A stretch of DNA of 16,465 bases. It comes from an uncultured Eubacteriales bacterium (GTDB lineage: Bacteria; Bacillota_A; Clostridia; Christensenellales; Aristaeellaceae). Every line of letters begins with the position of its first letter. The first letter of the stretch is position 1. The translations under genes and the position numbers were made by a program. Location: assembly GCA_902775835.1 (NCBI GenBank), contig CACYNZ010000031.1, positions 1-16,465 on the forward strand, given 5' to 3'. Positions 1 to 7,535 of this stretch are shown here, piece by piece. The notes beneath the pieces are model-generated. The model was not told where the DNA came from and searched no databases. It was given only the letters and a program-made list of their open reading frames with translations.

Positions 1-1
1 C

Positions 2-184
2 GATGAAGCCCGTCTCCTTCTTATGACCTATGATGCCCTTCTCCCGCCGGAAGCGAAAGAGCTGCTCACTTCCTTTGTTTCCATACAGACGCTTCCGAAA
101 CACCTGCGCTATCAGAAACTGAAGCAGGGCGGTTTTCTCATGCCCGGTGCAGCCGCCCGGCTTGCCCAGGCACTCCTTTCCTGA
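2..184 (+). CDS. 3' end of an unidentified protein (last 60 residues)
   Basis: An open frame enters from the left edge and ends at TGA 182-184, giving 60 C-terminal residues with an ordinary composition. The segment contains a helix-like stretch with LLPPEAKELL, then LPKHLRYQKLKQGG, and ends in an Ala/Leu-rich helix (ARLAQALLS). I do not recognise the family, and no catalytic motif falls in the part that is present. The frame is supported by a strong rho-independent terminator starting 16 nt after the stop. No other frame here stays open in a gene-like way. It converges on lon, so the two are not co-transcribed. The assignment as a real coding end is fairly secure; the function is unknown. 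Confidence 0.6.
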   Translation, partial: DEARLLLMTYDALLPPEAKELLTSFVSIQTLPKHLRYQKLKQGGFLMPGAAARLAQALLS

Positions 185-199
185 ACTATTTCACGTTTG

Positions 200-239
200 A
201 AAGCCATGCGGCACACAGCGCCGTATGGCTTTTTGTTTT
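200..239 (+). terminator. Rho-independent terminator after the left-edge gene
   Basis: A 13-bp stem, AAAGCCATGCGGC (200-212) with GCCGTATGGCTTT (220-232), contains a single G-T wobble and a 7-nt loop. It runs into a T-rich tail (TTTTTGTTTT, 230-239). It starts 16 nt after the TGA of the left-edge gene and reads in the rightward direction. Confidence 0.85.
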
Positions 240-298
240 CCATATGTACCCGTGCCCTTTCCGACCCGCGGAGCATTGCGTGCATGCCGCAATACAAA

Positions 299-343
299 CA
301 TATCCCGTGTGCCGTTTTCACAGTTTCCGGCACACAGGATATG
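299..343 (-). terminator. Long hairpin downstream of lon, probable lon terminator
   Basis: The inverted-repeat arms 299-314 and 328-343 match at 15 of 16 positions, with one C/A mismatch in the middle and a 13-nt loop. Read leftward, the stem begins 57 nt after the lon stop and is followed by a modest T-rich run (TTTGTATT). This suits a leftward terminator better than a rightward one. The weak T-run leaves room for another role, such as a 3'-end stabilising stem. The rest of 240-399 shows nothing gene-like. Confidence 0.5.
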
Positions 344-399
344 CAGAGACTATTTCAAAAATCTGAACAAAGATCCTTCATCCATGATTCTGGCGCGTC

Positions 400-2676
400 T
401 TACAGGATTCCGGCTTCCTTCAGGGCGTCCGACACGGATTTCACAGGTACAATCTCCAGCTGATTCCGGATTTCTTCCGATACATCCCGAAGATCATCCA
501 TATTCTCTTCCGGAATCAGCACTTTTTTCACTCCGCCGCGCACAGCGGCCATCAGCTTCTCAGGAAGACCGCCAATCGCGGTTACTGCACCGCGCAGCGC
601 AAGCTCACCGGTCATTGCCAGGTCCGCCGGCACCTTTTTCCCTGTAATCAGGGAGGAAAGCGCCACTGCCATGGTCACGCCCGCACTCGGTCCGTCCTTG
701 GGCACAGCGCCTTCCGGCACATGAATATGCAGGTCCTGGTTCTCCAGCTTTCCTGCTTCTTCCGGGAAAAGGCTCTTCACCACGCTCAGGGCGATCTGTG
801 CGCTTTCTTTCATCACATCCCCGAGTTTACCGGTCAGCAGCATACCGCCCTTGCCTTTGGAAAGCAGGGTCTCGATGTACAGCATCTCCCCGCCTGCCGC
901 CGTCCAGGCAAGCCCTGTCACAATACCGGGGCTGGTGTGTTCGAGCACGCGCCCATGGCGGATAGGATGCCCATCCATGAAATCTCTGAGGTTGTCCGTA
1001 TGAATGGTCAGCTGATCATGCCCGCTCCGTACAATGGCCACCGCCGCCTGACGGCAGAGGCTGTCCAGACGCTTTTTCAGGCCGCGCACTCCGGCTTCCA
1101 TGGTATATTTGTCAATGATTTCCCGAAGCACTTCATCATCCACCACCAGATCCTCTGTCCCGATGCCCATGCTCTTCATGGCCTTCGGCAGCAGATGTCG
1201 GCGTGCTATCTGAAGCTTGTCCTGCGCGCTGTATCCCTGGAAATGAATCACTTCCATACGGTTCAGCAGAGGTTCGGGAATCGTGTCAGTGGTATTGGCC
1301 GTGCAGATAAACATCACTGAAGAAAGATCATACGGCACATTCATATAATGGTCCGTGAACGTTGCGTTCTGCTCAGGATCAAGCACCTCGAGCAGCGCAC
1401 TTGCCGGATCACCGTTATAGGAAGCAGAAAGCTTATCCACCTCATCCAGTACCATGACCGGATTGGATACCCCGCTCTTCTGGATTCCATCCATGATACG
1501 GCCCGGCATGGCTCCGATATAGGTCCTTCTGTGGCCGCGGATATCCGCTTCATCCCGTACACCGCCCAGGGAAACACGCACATACTTGCGCCCCACTGCC
1601 TGGGCAATTGCCTGTCCGATGCTGGTCTTGCCGGTACCGGGAGCTCCGACAAAGAGCAGGATGGAACCGGACTGCTCATGCCGCAGATTCATCACGGCAA
1701 TCTGCTGAATAATCCTGTCCTTTACATCGCGCAGGCCAAAATGGTCCTCGTTCAGAATCCGCTCAGCTTCATCCAGATCAATTTCTTCCGCCGGCTGCTT
1801 TTTCCACTGGAGACCCGTGACAAAATCCAGATAATCATAGAGCATGCCGGTTTCCGGACTGTTCTGGTTTTCCTGCTTCATCCGGTTGAGCACCTTGCGT
1901 GCTTCGCGCTCTGCGGTCTCGTTCATGCCGCTTTCATTGATCTTCATCTCGAACCGGCGTACGTCTGACACATTTTCCGGATGCATCTCGTCCAGTTCCT
2001 TCTGAAGATATTCCATCTGATGGCGAATGGCATTCTCACGGTACGCTTTCCGGTAATCCTCAGAGCGCTCGGATTCGCCTTCCGTGGAAAGCTTCACCAT
2101 CTGGAGACTCTCATACACCAGCTTTTCCACCATCGCAAGACGGTTTTTCCTGCTGTCTTCTTCCAGAAGCCTATATTTGCTTTCCGCGCTCTCGGTAATC
2201 CAGAAGGTCATGGCACATGCCACATCACTCAGAGTGTGGCTTCCGGATTCAAAGTACATGGTTACCGGCGCCTGGAAGCGGCTGTCCTTCACAAAAGCCA
2301 GTATCTCATCCCTGAGCTGATCATATCTTTTCTGTTCCTCGGCAGGGTCTGAGTCCAGAATATCCGGTCTGCGCTCCCCTGCCGCCATCACGGTGCCGTC
2401 ATTCATGATGATCGGGTCGAACACGTTCAGACGGTTTCCGGTTTTTACAGACAGAACTCCGGAAATCACGCTTTCCGTGACTTCACCCTCCACACCGATG
2501 GAATAGAACATATCGGAAGTCAAATGCTCCTTTTCCGCATGCTCACGCAGCGGGATCAGCATGACACGGTCGCCTATGGACAGCGTTTTCCCGGTCATGG
2601 ACTGGACTTCCTCGGGATTCAGATATACCGTGGAATCAGGCAGAAGCACTGTATTATATACTGGTATGACTAACAT
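400..2676 (-). CDS. lon: Lon ATP-dependent protease (LonA type), 758 aa
   Basis: This is the cytoplasmic AAA+ serine protease that degrades misfolded and regulatory proteins. In order it shows an N-terminal LON substrate-binding domain (about residues 1-190), a coiled-coil helical linker (about 195-310), the AAA+ module with Walker A GAPGTGKT (344-351) and Walker B VMVLDE (407-412), and the C-terminal protease domain. The catalytic Ser664 lies in DGPSAG and Lys707 in GGLPEK; their 43-residue separation matches the Ser679/Lys722 pair of E. coli Lon. The length is normal for LonA (E. coli 784 aa), and there is no membrane segment as in LonB. The ATG at 2676 was chosen because GGAGG lies 5 nt upstream and the protein then begins directly with the LON domain. 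The frame stays open 61 codons further, but that part covers the promoter and operators. The gene is transcribed divergently from the TetR regulator, with no downstream partner. Confidence 0.97.
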   Translation of the reverse strand: MLVIPVYNTVLLPDSTVYLNPEEVQSMTGKTLSIGDRVMLIPLREHAEKEHLTSDMFYSIGVEGEVTESVISGVLSVKTGNRLNVFDPIIMNDGTVMAAGERRPDILDSDPAEEQKRYDQLRDEILAFVKDSRFQAPVTMYFESGSHTLSDVACAMTFWITESAESKYRLLEEDSRKNRLAMVEKLVYESLQMVKLSTEGESERSEDYRKAYRENAIRHQMEYLQKELDEMHPENVSDVRRFEMKINESGMNETAEREARKVLNRMKQENQNSPETGMLYDYLDFVTGLQWKKQPAEEIDLDEAERILNEDHFGLRDVKDRIIQQIAVMNLRHEQSGSILLFVGAPGTGKTSIGQAIAQAVGRKYVRVSLGGVRDEADIRGHRRTYIGAMPGRIMDGIQKSGVSNPVMVLDEVDKLSASYNGDPASALLEVLDPEQNATFTDHYMNVPYDLSSVMFICTANTTDTIPEPLLNRMEVIHFQGYSAQDKLQIARRHLLPKAMKSMGIGTEDLVVDDEVLREIIDKYTMEAGVRGLKKRLDSLCRQAAVAIVRSGHDQLTIHTDNLRDFMDGHPIRHGRVLEHTSPGIVTGLAWTAAGGEMLYIETLLSKGKGGMLLTGKLGDVMKESAQIALSVVKSLFPEEAGKLENQDLHIHVPEGAVPKDGPSAGVTMAVALSSLITGKKVPADLAMTGELALRGAVTAIGGLPEKLMAAVRGGVKKVLIPEENMDDLRDVSEEIRNQLEIVPVKSVSDALKEAGIL

Positions 2677-2710
2677 GGTTTCCTCCAATGACATTGCATT
2701 CTGTCTTTGT

Positions 2711-2722
2711 GGACAGTTGTCA
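2711..2722. promoter_or_regulatory. Putative TetR operator O1 (degenerate)
   Basis: GGACA-GT-TGTCA is a palindrome of the same TGACA-N2-TGTCA type as the two stronger sites to its right, with one base off in the left half-site. Its centre is 19 bp, roughly two helical turns, from the centre of O2. It lies inside the predicted lon transcript leader, downstream of the lon start point, so a bound repressor here could act as a roadblock. Confidence 0.5.
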
Positions 2723-2726
2723 GCTT

Positions 2727-2744
2727 CCTTGACACTTGTCAGGG
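2727..2744. promoter_or_regulatory. Putative TetR operator O2, over the tetR -35 box
   Basis: The core TGACA-CT-TGTCA (2730-2741) is a perfect two-fold palindrome inside an 18-bp unit starting at 2727. The same unit occurs in inverted orientation at 2769-2786, identical at all positions except the two central bases. The left half-site contains the TTGACA -35 box of the tetR promoter. TetR-family dimers typically bind short palindromes of this size next to their own gene, so autoregulation is the natural reading. Confidence 0.75.
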
Positions 2745-2757
2745 AATCTGCTACAAT
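2729..2757 (+). promoter_or_regulatory. tetR promoter (TTGACA-17-TACAAT)
   Basis: A consensus -35 TTGACA (2729-2734) and -10 TACAAT (2752-2757) are separated by exactly 17 bp, predicting a start near 2764 and a leader of about 60 nt. The -35 box lies inside operator O2. The -10 overlaps the lon -10 on the other strand by two bases. Confidence 0.85.
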
Positions 2758-2784
2758 GATAATAGATACCCTGACATTTGTCAA
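2756..2784 (-). promoter_or_regulatory. lon promoter (TTGACA-17-TATCAT)
   Basis: Read leftward, TTGACA (2784-2779) and TATCAT (2761-2756) are separated by 17 bp, predicting a lon start near 2749 and a leader of about 73 nt. The -35 box lies inside operator O3. Because its -10 overlaps that of tetR, RNA polymerase cannot occupy both promoters at once. Confidence 0.8.
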
Positions 2785-2786
2785 GG
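2769..2786. promoter_or_regulatory. Putative TetR operator O3, over the lon -35 box
   Basis: The core TGACA-TT-TGTCA (2772-2783) is a perfect palindrome. The 18-bp unit is the inverted copy of O2, with 16 of 18 positions identical. The O2 and O3 centres are 42 bp apart, about four helical turns, so both sites face the same side of the DNA. The right half-site contains the lon -35 box. Confidence 0.75.
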
Positions 2787-2822
2787 TTATTCCATGGATT
2801 TTTCGGCGGAGGTGGAAAGAGC

Positions 2823-3371
2823 ATGTATTCTGGGAAAAACCGGACAGCACTCCTGTCACAGCAGCTCATTGGCGATGCCATGATGCGTCTGCTGAACCGG
2901 CTGGCTTTCGACCAGATTTCCATTTCCGATCTCTGCCGGGAAGCCGAAATCTCCAGACAGACCTTTTATTCCCTGTTTGATTCCAAGGAAAATGTCGTCA
3001 TCTACGAGCTGCTTTCCAGTCACTGCTATGATCCCCGGGCCTGCTGCAGCGGAATGGTCAGCTACCAGGATTTTCTGCGTTCCTGGTGCCGCTATGTGGT
3101 GGATAACCGGGATATTCTCAGTATTCTTGCCCGCAATCATATCATGCACTGTCTCTATGACAGCCAGTATCTGACATTCTCCGGCTGCAGCTGCTTTGCC
3201 TCGCGCCGCTCGCCGGCTGAGCAGGCGTACATTGCCGATTACCTTGCTTCCGCCCTGACCAGCCTGGCGCGCACCTATGTGGCGCGCGGCGGCGTGGACT
3301 CCCTGGAAGATCTTCAGCATATGGCATGCATGCTGTTCTCCGGTTCCTATCTTCCGGATCTCTTTTCCTGA
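2823..3371 (+). CDS. TetR/AcrR-family transcriptional regulator, cysteine-rich, 182 aa
   Basis: The N-terminal TetR DNA-binding domain has a helix-turn-helix at about residues 33-52, with the family pattern SISDLCREAEISRQTFYSLF followed by DSKENVV. The remaining residues form the all-helical ligand/dimer domain. The size is typical of the family. The ATG at 2823 follows GGAGGTGG (2808-2815). A TTG 45 nt upstream keeps the frame open but falls inside operator O3 and is rejected. The protein has nine cysteines (38, 68, 74, 75, 89, 110, 122, 124, 169), far above the usual level, with close pairs at 74/75 and 122/124. This hints at thiol, metal or redox sensing, which is inference. The gene is divergent from lon across a symmetric operator region, so it probably regulates itself and lon. 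The ligand cannot be read from the sequence. Confidence 0.92.
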   Translation: MYSGKNRTALLSQQLIGDAMMRLLNRLAFDQISISDLCREAEISRQTFYSLFDSKENVVIYELLSSHCYDPRACCSGMVSYQDFLRSWCRYVVDNRDILSILARNHIMHCLYDSQYLTFSGCSCFASRRSPAEQAYIADYLASALTSLARTYVARGGVDSLEDLQHMACMLFSGSYLPDLFS

Positions 3372-3399
3372 CAGACGTATCCCACGCACCACGGAATAG

Positions 3400-3438
3400 A
3401 AAGCGGGGACTGCCACGACCGGCAGTCCCCGCTTTTTT
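3400..3438 (+). terminator. Terminator between tetR and the M42 peptidase gene
   Basis: A 14-bp perfect GC-rich stem, AAGCGGGGACTGCC (3401-3414) with its complement (3421-3434), has a 6-nt loop. It ends in TTTTTT (3433-3438), a strong terminator for tetR. On the other strand the stem starts 9 nt past the M42 stop and is followed by TTTCTATT, so it may also terminate the leftward operon. Confidence 0.9.
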
Positions 3439-3442
3439 GGGG

Positions 3443-4462
3443 TTACAGTTGTGTTATGCAGCTTTCCAGCAGGCGGATTGTTCCCCGGATGCCGTCCACA
3501 TGGGTCCGTTCGTAGCCATGGGATGCATACACGCCCATTCCGATGCAGGCAAACCTGGCATCGAGCCCGGCCTTGAGAGCCGTGGCCGTATCGGACGAGT
3601 ATCTGGGAAATACATCTGAAGCATAATCAATATCCAAAGCCTGGCAGCGCTTCATAAGCTCCGTGGTAAAGTCGTAATCATATGGACCGGCCGCGTCCTT
3701 GCAGCAGATGGATACACGGTCTTCCCTGCCTTCCAGGTCAGAACCCACGCATCCCATATCCACCGCAATCATGTCCTCACAGGGAACGGTAAACAATGCC
3801 GATGCCCCGTGCCCGATTTCCTCGTACACGGTAAAGGCAATGGTCACACCTCGGACCGGCTGAATGCTTCCTTCCGAGATTTTCCTGGCCAGCTCCAGCA
3901 GAACAGCCGCGCTTGCCTTGTCATCCAGAAAGCGGCTTTTCACAAATCCGGAGGGTGTAACGGTCATCCTGGGCTCAAATGCAATGAAGTCACCGGGCCG
4001 GATCCCCAGTTTACGGGTTTCCTCTGCCGAATAGGTCTTCTCATCGAGCACCACTTCCAGCGTTTCATCATTGCGCCGGTCCTCGGAAGTATCGCCCCAT
4101 ACATGACGGCTTGCGTGCACGGACTGTACCGTGGCACTGTAGACCTTCCCATCCCGGGTATAGACCCGGACGCATTCGTTTTCGATACTGTTTCCGTTCC
4201 AGCCGCCGATGCCGGAATAATGCAGACATCCATTGGGCTTGATCGCCCGGACCATGGCACCCAGTGTATCCAGGTGGGCTGTCAGGAGAATCGGATGTGT
4301 GCCTTTTTTCAGTTCACAGATTACGCTTCCCTTCCGGGTGTGTTCCGGCCTGTATCCCATGCCTTCCAGCGCCTGTACCACATAGTTCTCGCACCTGCGC
4401 GTCATACCCGTGGGACTGTCAATGGCCATGAGTTCCCGGAGAGTTTCCAGTATTCTTTCCAA
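3443..4462 (-). CDS. M42-family metallo-aminopeptidase, about 339 aa
   Basis: This is a cytoplasmic di-metal aminopeptidase of the M42 (glutamyl/tetrahedral aminopeptidase) family. The expected metal and catalytic residues are all visible: H63 and D65 in TAHLDTLG, D180/D181 in FLDDKAS, the E214-E215 pair in VYEEIGHG, D235 in AVDMG, and H321 in ERTHVDG near the C terminus. The length is usual for M42. Two TTG starts are possible. The one at 4462 has GGAGG (4475-4471) 8 nt upstream and is preferred. The one at 4486 adds eight residues, overlaps the mutase stop and has a weaker site. It is the last gene of a leftward set, with its ribosome binding site just past the mutase stop, so translational coupling is likely. 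The role is presumably trimming peptides released by intracellular proteases; the substrate is unknown. Confidence 0.93.
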   Translation of the reverse strand: MERILETLRELMAIDSPTGMTRRCENYVVQALEGMGYRPEHTRKGSVICELKKGTHPILLTAHLDTLGAMVRAIKPNGCLHYSGIGGWNGNSIENECVRVYTRDGKVYSATVQSVHASRHVWGDTSEDRRNDETLEVVLDEKTYSAEETRKLGIRPGDFIAFEPRMTVTPSGFVKSRFLDDKASAAVLLELARKISEGSIQPVRGVTIAFTVYEEIGHGASALFTVPCEDMIAVDMGCVGSDLEGREDRVSICCKDAAGPYDYDFTTELMKRCQALDIDYASDVFPRYSSDTATALKAGLDARFACIGMGVYASHGYERTHVDGIRGTIRLLESCITQL

Positions 4463-4478
4463 TCCGCTCGCCTCCGCT

Positions 4479-6200
4479 TCAGTCAAGCAGAGCTTCCGCA
4501 GCCTGGCGGAGTTCTTCGTTCATGGCCTTTGCCTTGTCTTCAGCGGCATCATTGGTATTCACATAGAGCTTGATCTTGGGCTCCGTTCCGGAAGGACGGA
4601 TGCAGACCCAGTTGCCCTTTTCCAGTTCATAATACAGCACGTCCGAGGAAGGCAGGCCAGTCGGTTCGCTCTTTCCGTTTTCCGTACGGACACCGGCCAG
4701 ATAGTCACGGACAGCCAGCACGCGCAGTCCGGCCAGTTCCGCCGGAGGATTGGCGCGCAGGTTCTTCATGATCTCCTTCATCCGGCTCAGGCCGTCCATG
4801 CCGGGCAATGTCTTGGAAACAACCTTTTCCACAAACCAGCCGTAGGTCTTGAAAATCTCCTGCATCTTGTCATACAGGGTGATGCCTTCAGCCTCGCAGG
4901 CAGCGGCGGCTTCGGAGATCAGCAGAGAGGCATTGACGCCGTCCTTGTCGCGGACGAACGTGGAAGACAGGAATCCGTAGCTTTCTTCAAAGCCGAACAG
5001 GAAGGTATGGCTTCCGGTGTCCTGGAACTGCTGGATCTTTTCTCCGATGAACTTGAAGCCGGTGAGCGTCTCAAACATGGTGACGCCGTAATGCTCACAG
5101 ATGCGGTTGGCCAGGGATGTTGACACGATGGACTTCACCGCTGCGCCGTTGGCAGGAAGCTTACCCTGCTTTTTCTTGGTGGAAAGAATGTACTCAAGCA
5201 GTACGCAGCGGATCTGGTTTCCGGTAAGCAGATGGAACACGCCGTCATGTCCGCGCACGGCAACGCCGAGACGGTCGCAGTCCGGGTCGGTGGCAAAGAT
5301 CACGTTTGCGCCCTTTTCGTCTGCCAGCTTCTCAGCCAGAACAAAGGCACCCGGATCTTCAGGATTGGGAACCTTGACCGTGGAGAAGTTGGGATCCGGC
5401 AGTTCGTGTTCCTTGACTACCGATACATTGGAAATGCCGATCTCACGGAGCATCCTGCGGACCGGGACGTTGCCGGAACCATGAAGGGGCGTGTACACGA
5501 TGGAAAGGTTCTTGCCTTCCTTTTCAAGAAGCTCCGGCTGGATGCAGAGCGTCTTGATATCCTGCATGTAGTCGTCGTCCACTTCCTTGTTGCCGATGAT
5601 CTTCAGAAGGCCCTTGTCCAGAGCTTCCTTTTCGTCCATGGGCTTGGCTTCGGTATAGCTCAGCGCAGAAATGAAAGAGGTCACTTTATCCGCAGCTTCC
5701 GGTCCGAGCTGGGCACCGTCATCCCCATATACCTTGTAGCCGTTATACTGGGGCGGATTATGGCTTGCTGTGATCACAACGCCGGCGGCAGCATTCAGAT
5801 GACGGACAGCGTACGAAAGAATCGGCACCGGACGGAGCGCATCGAAAAGAAATGCGGGAACACCTTCCTGGCACAGAACCAGAGCGGTATCCTTGGCAAA
5901 CTCAGCAGAAAATCTGCGGCTGTCGTAGGCGATGACCACACCGCGGCTGGCGTTCTCGGGATCTTCAAGAAGATACTTGGCAAGACCCTTGGTGGCTCTG
6001 CGCACGTTATACTTGTTCATCCGGTTTGTGCCTGCTCCGAGCACGCCGCGCATGCCTGCCGTACCAAAGGAAAGACCCGTGTAAAAACGATCCTGAATTT
6101 CTTTCTCGTCACCCTCAATCGCCTTCAGATCGGCAGCGGTTTCCGGGTCCTGAGCGAAATCCTGTTTCCACTGCTCGTATACCTTGCGCACATCCACCAT
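4479..6200 (-). CDS. pgcA: Alpha-D-phosphohexomutase (phosphoglucomutase/phosphomannomutase, PgcA type), 573 aa
   Basis: It interconverts hexose 1- and 6-phosphates (glucose, possibly mannose), feeding UDP-glucose and cell-envelope or glycogen synthesis. All four family signatures are present in order: the phosphoserine loop TASHNP with S146, the Mg2+ loop DPDCDR (305-310, the DGDADR variant usual in this subfamily), the sugar-binding loop GFEESYG (403-409) and the phosphate-binding loop RPSGTEP (535-541). At 573 residues it matches the Bacillus PgcA class rather than the shorter (about 450 aa) GlmM/ManB class. The ATG at 6200 is chosen because the protein starts like its relatives and AGGAG lies 10 nt upstream. 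The longer open frame to 6425 runs back through the preceding gene. It begins 32 nt after the SEC-C gene, with no terminator between them, and its stop lies beside the M42 start. The symbol is by family resemblance; substrate preference is not provable here. Confidence 0.93.
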   Translation of the reverse strand: MVDVRKVYEQWKQDFAQDPETAADLKAIEGDEKEIQDRFYTGLSFGTAGMRGVLGAGTNRMNKYNVRRATKGLAKYLLEDPENASRGVVIAYDSRRFSAEFAKDTALVLCQEGVPAFLFDALRPVPILSYAVRHLNAAAGVVITASHNPPQYNGYKVYGDDGAQLGPEAADKVTSFISALSYTEAKPMDEKEALDKGLLKIIGNKEVDDDYMQDIKTLCIQPELLEKEGKNLSIVYTPLHGSGNVPVRRMLREIGISNVSVVKEHELPDPNFSTVKVPNPEDPGAFVLAEKLADEKGANVIFATDPDCDRLGVAVRGHDGVFHLLTGNQIRCVLLEYILSTKKKQGKLPANGAAVKSIVSTSLANRICEHYGVTMFETLTGFKFIGEKIQQFQDTGSHTFLFGFEESYGFLSSTFVRDKDGVNASLLISEAAAACEAEGITLYDKMQEIFKTYGWFVEKVVSKTLPGMDGLSRMKEIMKNLRANPPAELAGLRVLAVRDYLAGVRTENGKSEPTGLPSSDVLYYELEKGNWVCIRPSGTEPKIKLYVNTNDAAEDKAKAMNEELRQAAEALLD

Positions 6201-6232
6201 AGTCCATCTACTCCTTTTCTCTATAAAAAATA

Positions 6233-7453
6233 TTATTGAACCCGCCCATGACATTTTCCGTACACCCGACCGGAACCGCAGGGACAGAGCCCGCGGAAAG
6301 CAGTCCTCTGCCCCGCCTGACCTCTCTGCCTTAATAGCTCGTGCCGGATCCTGTCCTGCTCTTCTTCCTCGGAATATCCCATCAGCGTCCATCTCGGCAG
6401 CGTTGTCTCCAGCATATTCACGCACATCGCCGCACGCTTCAGGTCTCTTCCTGGCTCCTGTGCAAGACAGTCAATGAATCCGTACAGGTCACTGCCCGGA
6501 TTGGTAGGAAGCATCCATGCCACATTCTCTGTCAGCTCATGGAGCATGGACATAACCAGTGCGGCATCAGCGCCAAGAAAGGACACAGCCGCAGACTCCA
6601 TCTCCTCATCCCACTGAGCCAGCTCCATTTCCCGGCTTGCGCTGAACAGCCGCTCCATTTCCCCGCCGGAAGGAAACATGGCCTCCAGGAGCTTTCCATA
6701 CCATGGATTACCCGCAACCAGTCCGGTTCTCAGACGGAACAGAGCATCTTCTGCCGTAACATGCGGCATCTGACGGAAAAAATAGCGCTCACTGCCCATG
6801 GAAGGCACATCGAAATCAGGATGCTTGAGGAATGTACGGTTTTCACCGTTCGAAGTCCCTACCCGAATCACGGCTGCGCTGCCGACCCGGTGGACCGCCA
6901 GCTTCACCAGTCCCTCACTCACATTCCGGCGCTGCTGATCCGTCAGGTTCCGATCCACTTCCGCATCCATGACCGCAATAAGGCTTTCAGTACTGACACA
7001 ACCGCACAGCTCACAGACACCCAGCGTGATTTCCAGCATGTCGTCCGCGCTGCTCAGATCTCCGTACTCACCTTCTTCAAAAGGTTCCATCCGCGGGAGC
7101 AGTTCAAGGGAAACCAGATACTCCTCCCGTTCTTCCAGCCACTGTGCATAGCCCAGACTCATAAGAACTTTCATGCCATAGAGCAGAAGGACATCCGCGT
7201 CCAGTTCCGTTCCCGCAATCACCGCGAAGTCCGTCCGCGCAGCACGCAGTTTCCGGAGAAAAAAACGGATGCATTTCAGTCCAAGCATGTGCCGGATGTC
7301 ACGGTCCGGAAGCATCCGGATCGCATCCGCCATGATCTGCGCCTGTTCATGAGGCTTCATGGAGGCAATGGAACTGAAAGAAACGCCTGTTCTCAGACAG
7401 AGTTCCGTCATGCTGACCTGGTTCAGCTCCAGAAGTTCACTGATCGTCTTCAA
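6233..7453 (-). CDS. Uncharacterised protein with N-terminal HTH-like segment and C-terminal SEC-C zinc motif, 406 aa
   Basis: The C terminus is a SEC-C type zinc-binding motif: LCPCGSGRVYGKCHG with C390, C392, C401 and H402. This motif was first known from the SecA tail and is attached to many unrelated proteins. The N-terminal 35 residues (ELLELNQVSMTELCLRTGVSF and following) look like a small helix-turn-helix, suggesting DNA or protein binding. The central 300 residues are mostly helical, with no motif I recognise. There is no signal peptide or membrane segment. The TTG start at 7453 is supported by GGGAGG 7 nt upstream. It is first of a probable operon with the phosphohexomutase and the M42 peptidase, which gives no clear functional clue. 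A regulatory or adaptor role is possible but unproven. Confidence 0.85.
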   Translation of the reverse strand: MKTISELLELNQVSMTELCLRTGVSFSSIASMKPHEQAQIMADAIRMLPDRDIRHMLGLKCIRFFLRKLRAARTDFAVIAGTELDADVLLLYGMKVLMSLGYAQWLEEREEYLVSLELLPRMEPFEEGEYGDLSSADDMLEITLGVCELCGCVSTESLIAVMDAEVDRNLTDQQRRNVSEGLVKLAVHRVGSAAVIRVGTSNGENRTFLKHPDFDVPSMGSERYFFRQMPHVTAEDALFRLRTGLVAGNPWYGKLLEAMFPSGGEMERLFSASREMELAQWDEEMESAAVSFLGADAALVMSMLHELTENVAWMLPTNPGSDLYGFIDCLAQEPGRDLKRAAMCVNMLETTLPRWTLMGYSEEEEQDRIRHELLRQRGQAGQRTAFRGLCPCGSGRVYGKCHGRVQ

Positions 7454-7520
7454 ACAGAAACCTCCCTACCAGTATTTCTTTTCGACTTTCCGTCTGTATT
7501 TCCTTCCTGCTGCGCAAATC

Positions 7521-7535
7521 TTCCTCATTGAGGAA
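7521..7535. promoter_or_regulatory. Perfect palindrome overlapping the isomerase -35 box, possible operator
   Basis: TTCCTCA-T-TGAGGAA is a perfect 7+1+7 inverted repeat whose right arm includes the TTGAGG -35 box (7528-7533). The placement is that of a repressor site. No regulator gene for it is evident in the window. Confidence 0.45.

Noticed and set aside
112..463. Short open frames on both strands between the left-edge gene and lon
   Set aside because: They cross a terminator hairpin and a long inverted repeat, have no ribosome site, and have unlikely composition.
2677..2859. N-terminal extension of Lon by 61 residues
   Set aside because: It would run through both promoters and all operators. 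The ATG at 2676 has GGAGG at 5 nt and starts directly at the LON domain.
6201..6425. Extension of the phosphohexomutase by 75 residues
   Set aside because: It overlaps the 3' end of the SEC-C gene in another frame and is not part of the family. The ATG at 6200 gives the normal length.
6341..7531. A 396-codon open frame on the plus strand opposite the SEC-C gene
   Set aside because: Its composition is His/Gln/Arg-rich and low in sense, it has no motif, and it has no promoter or ribosome site. The minus-strand gene has a strong ribosome site and a zinc motif.
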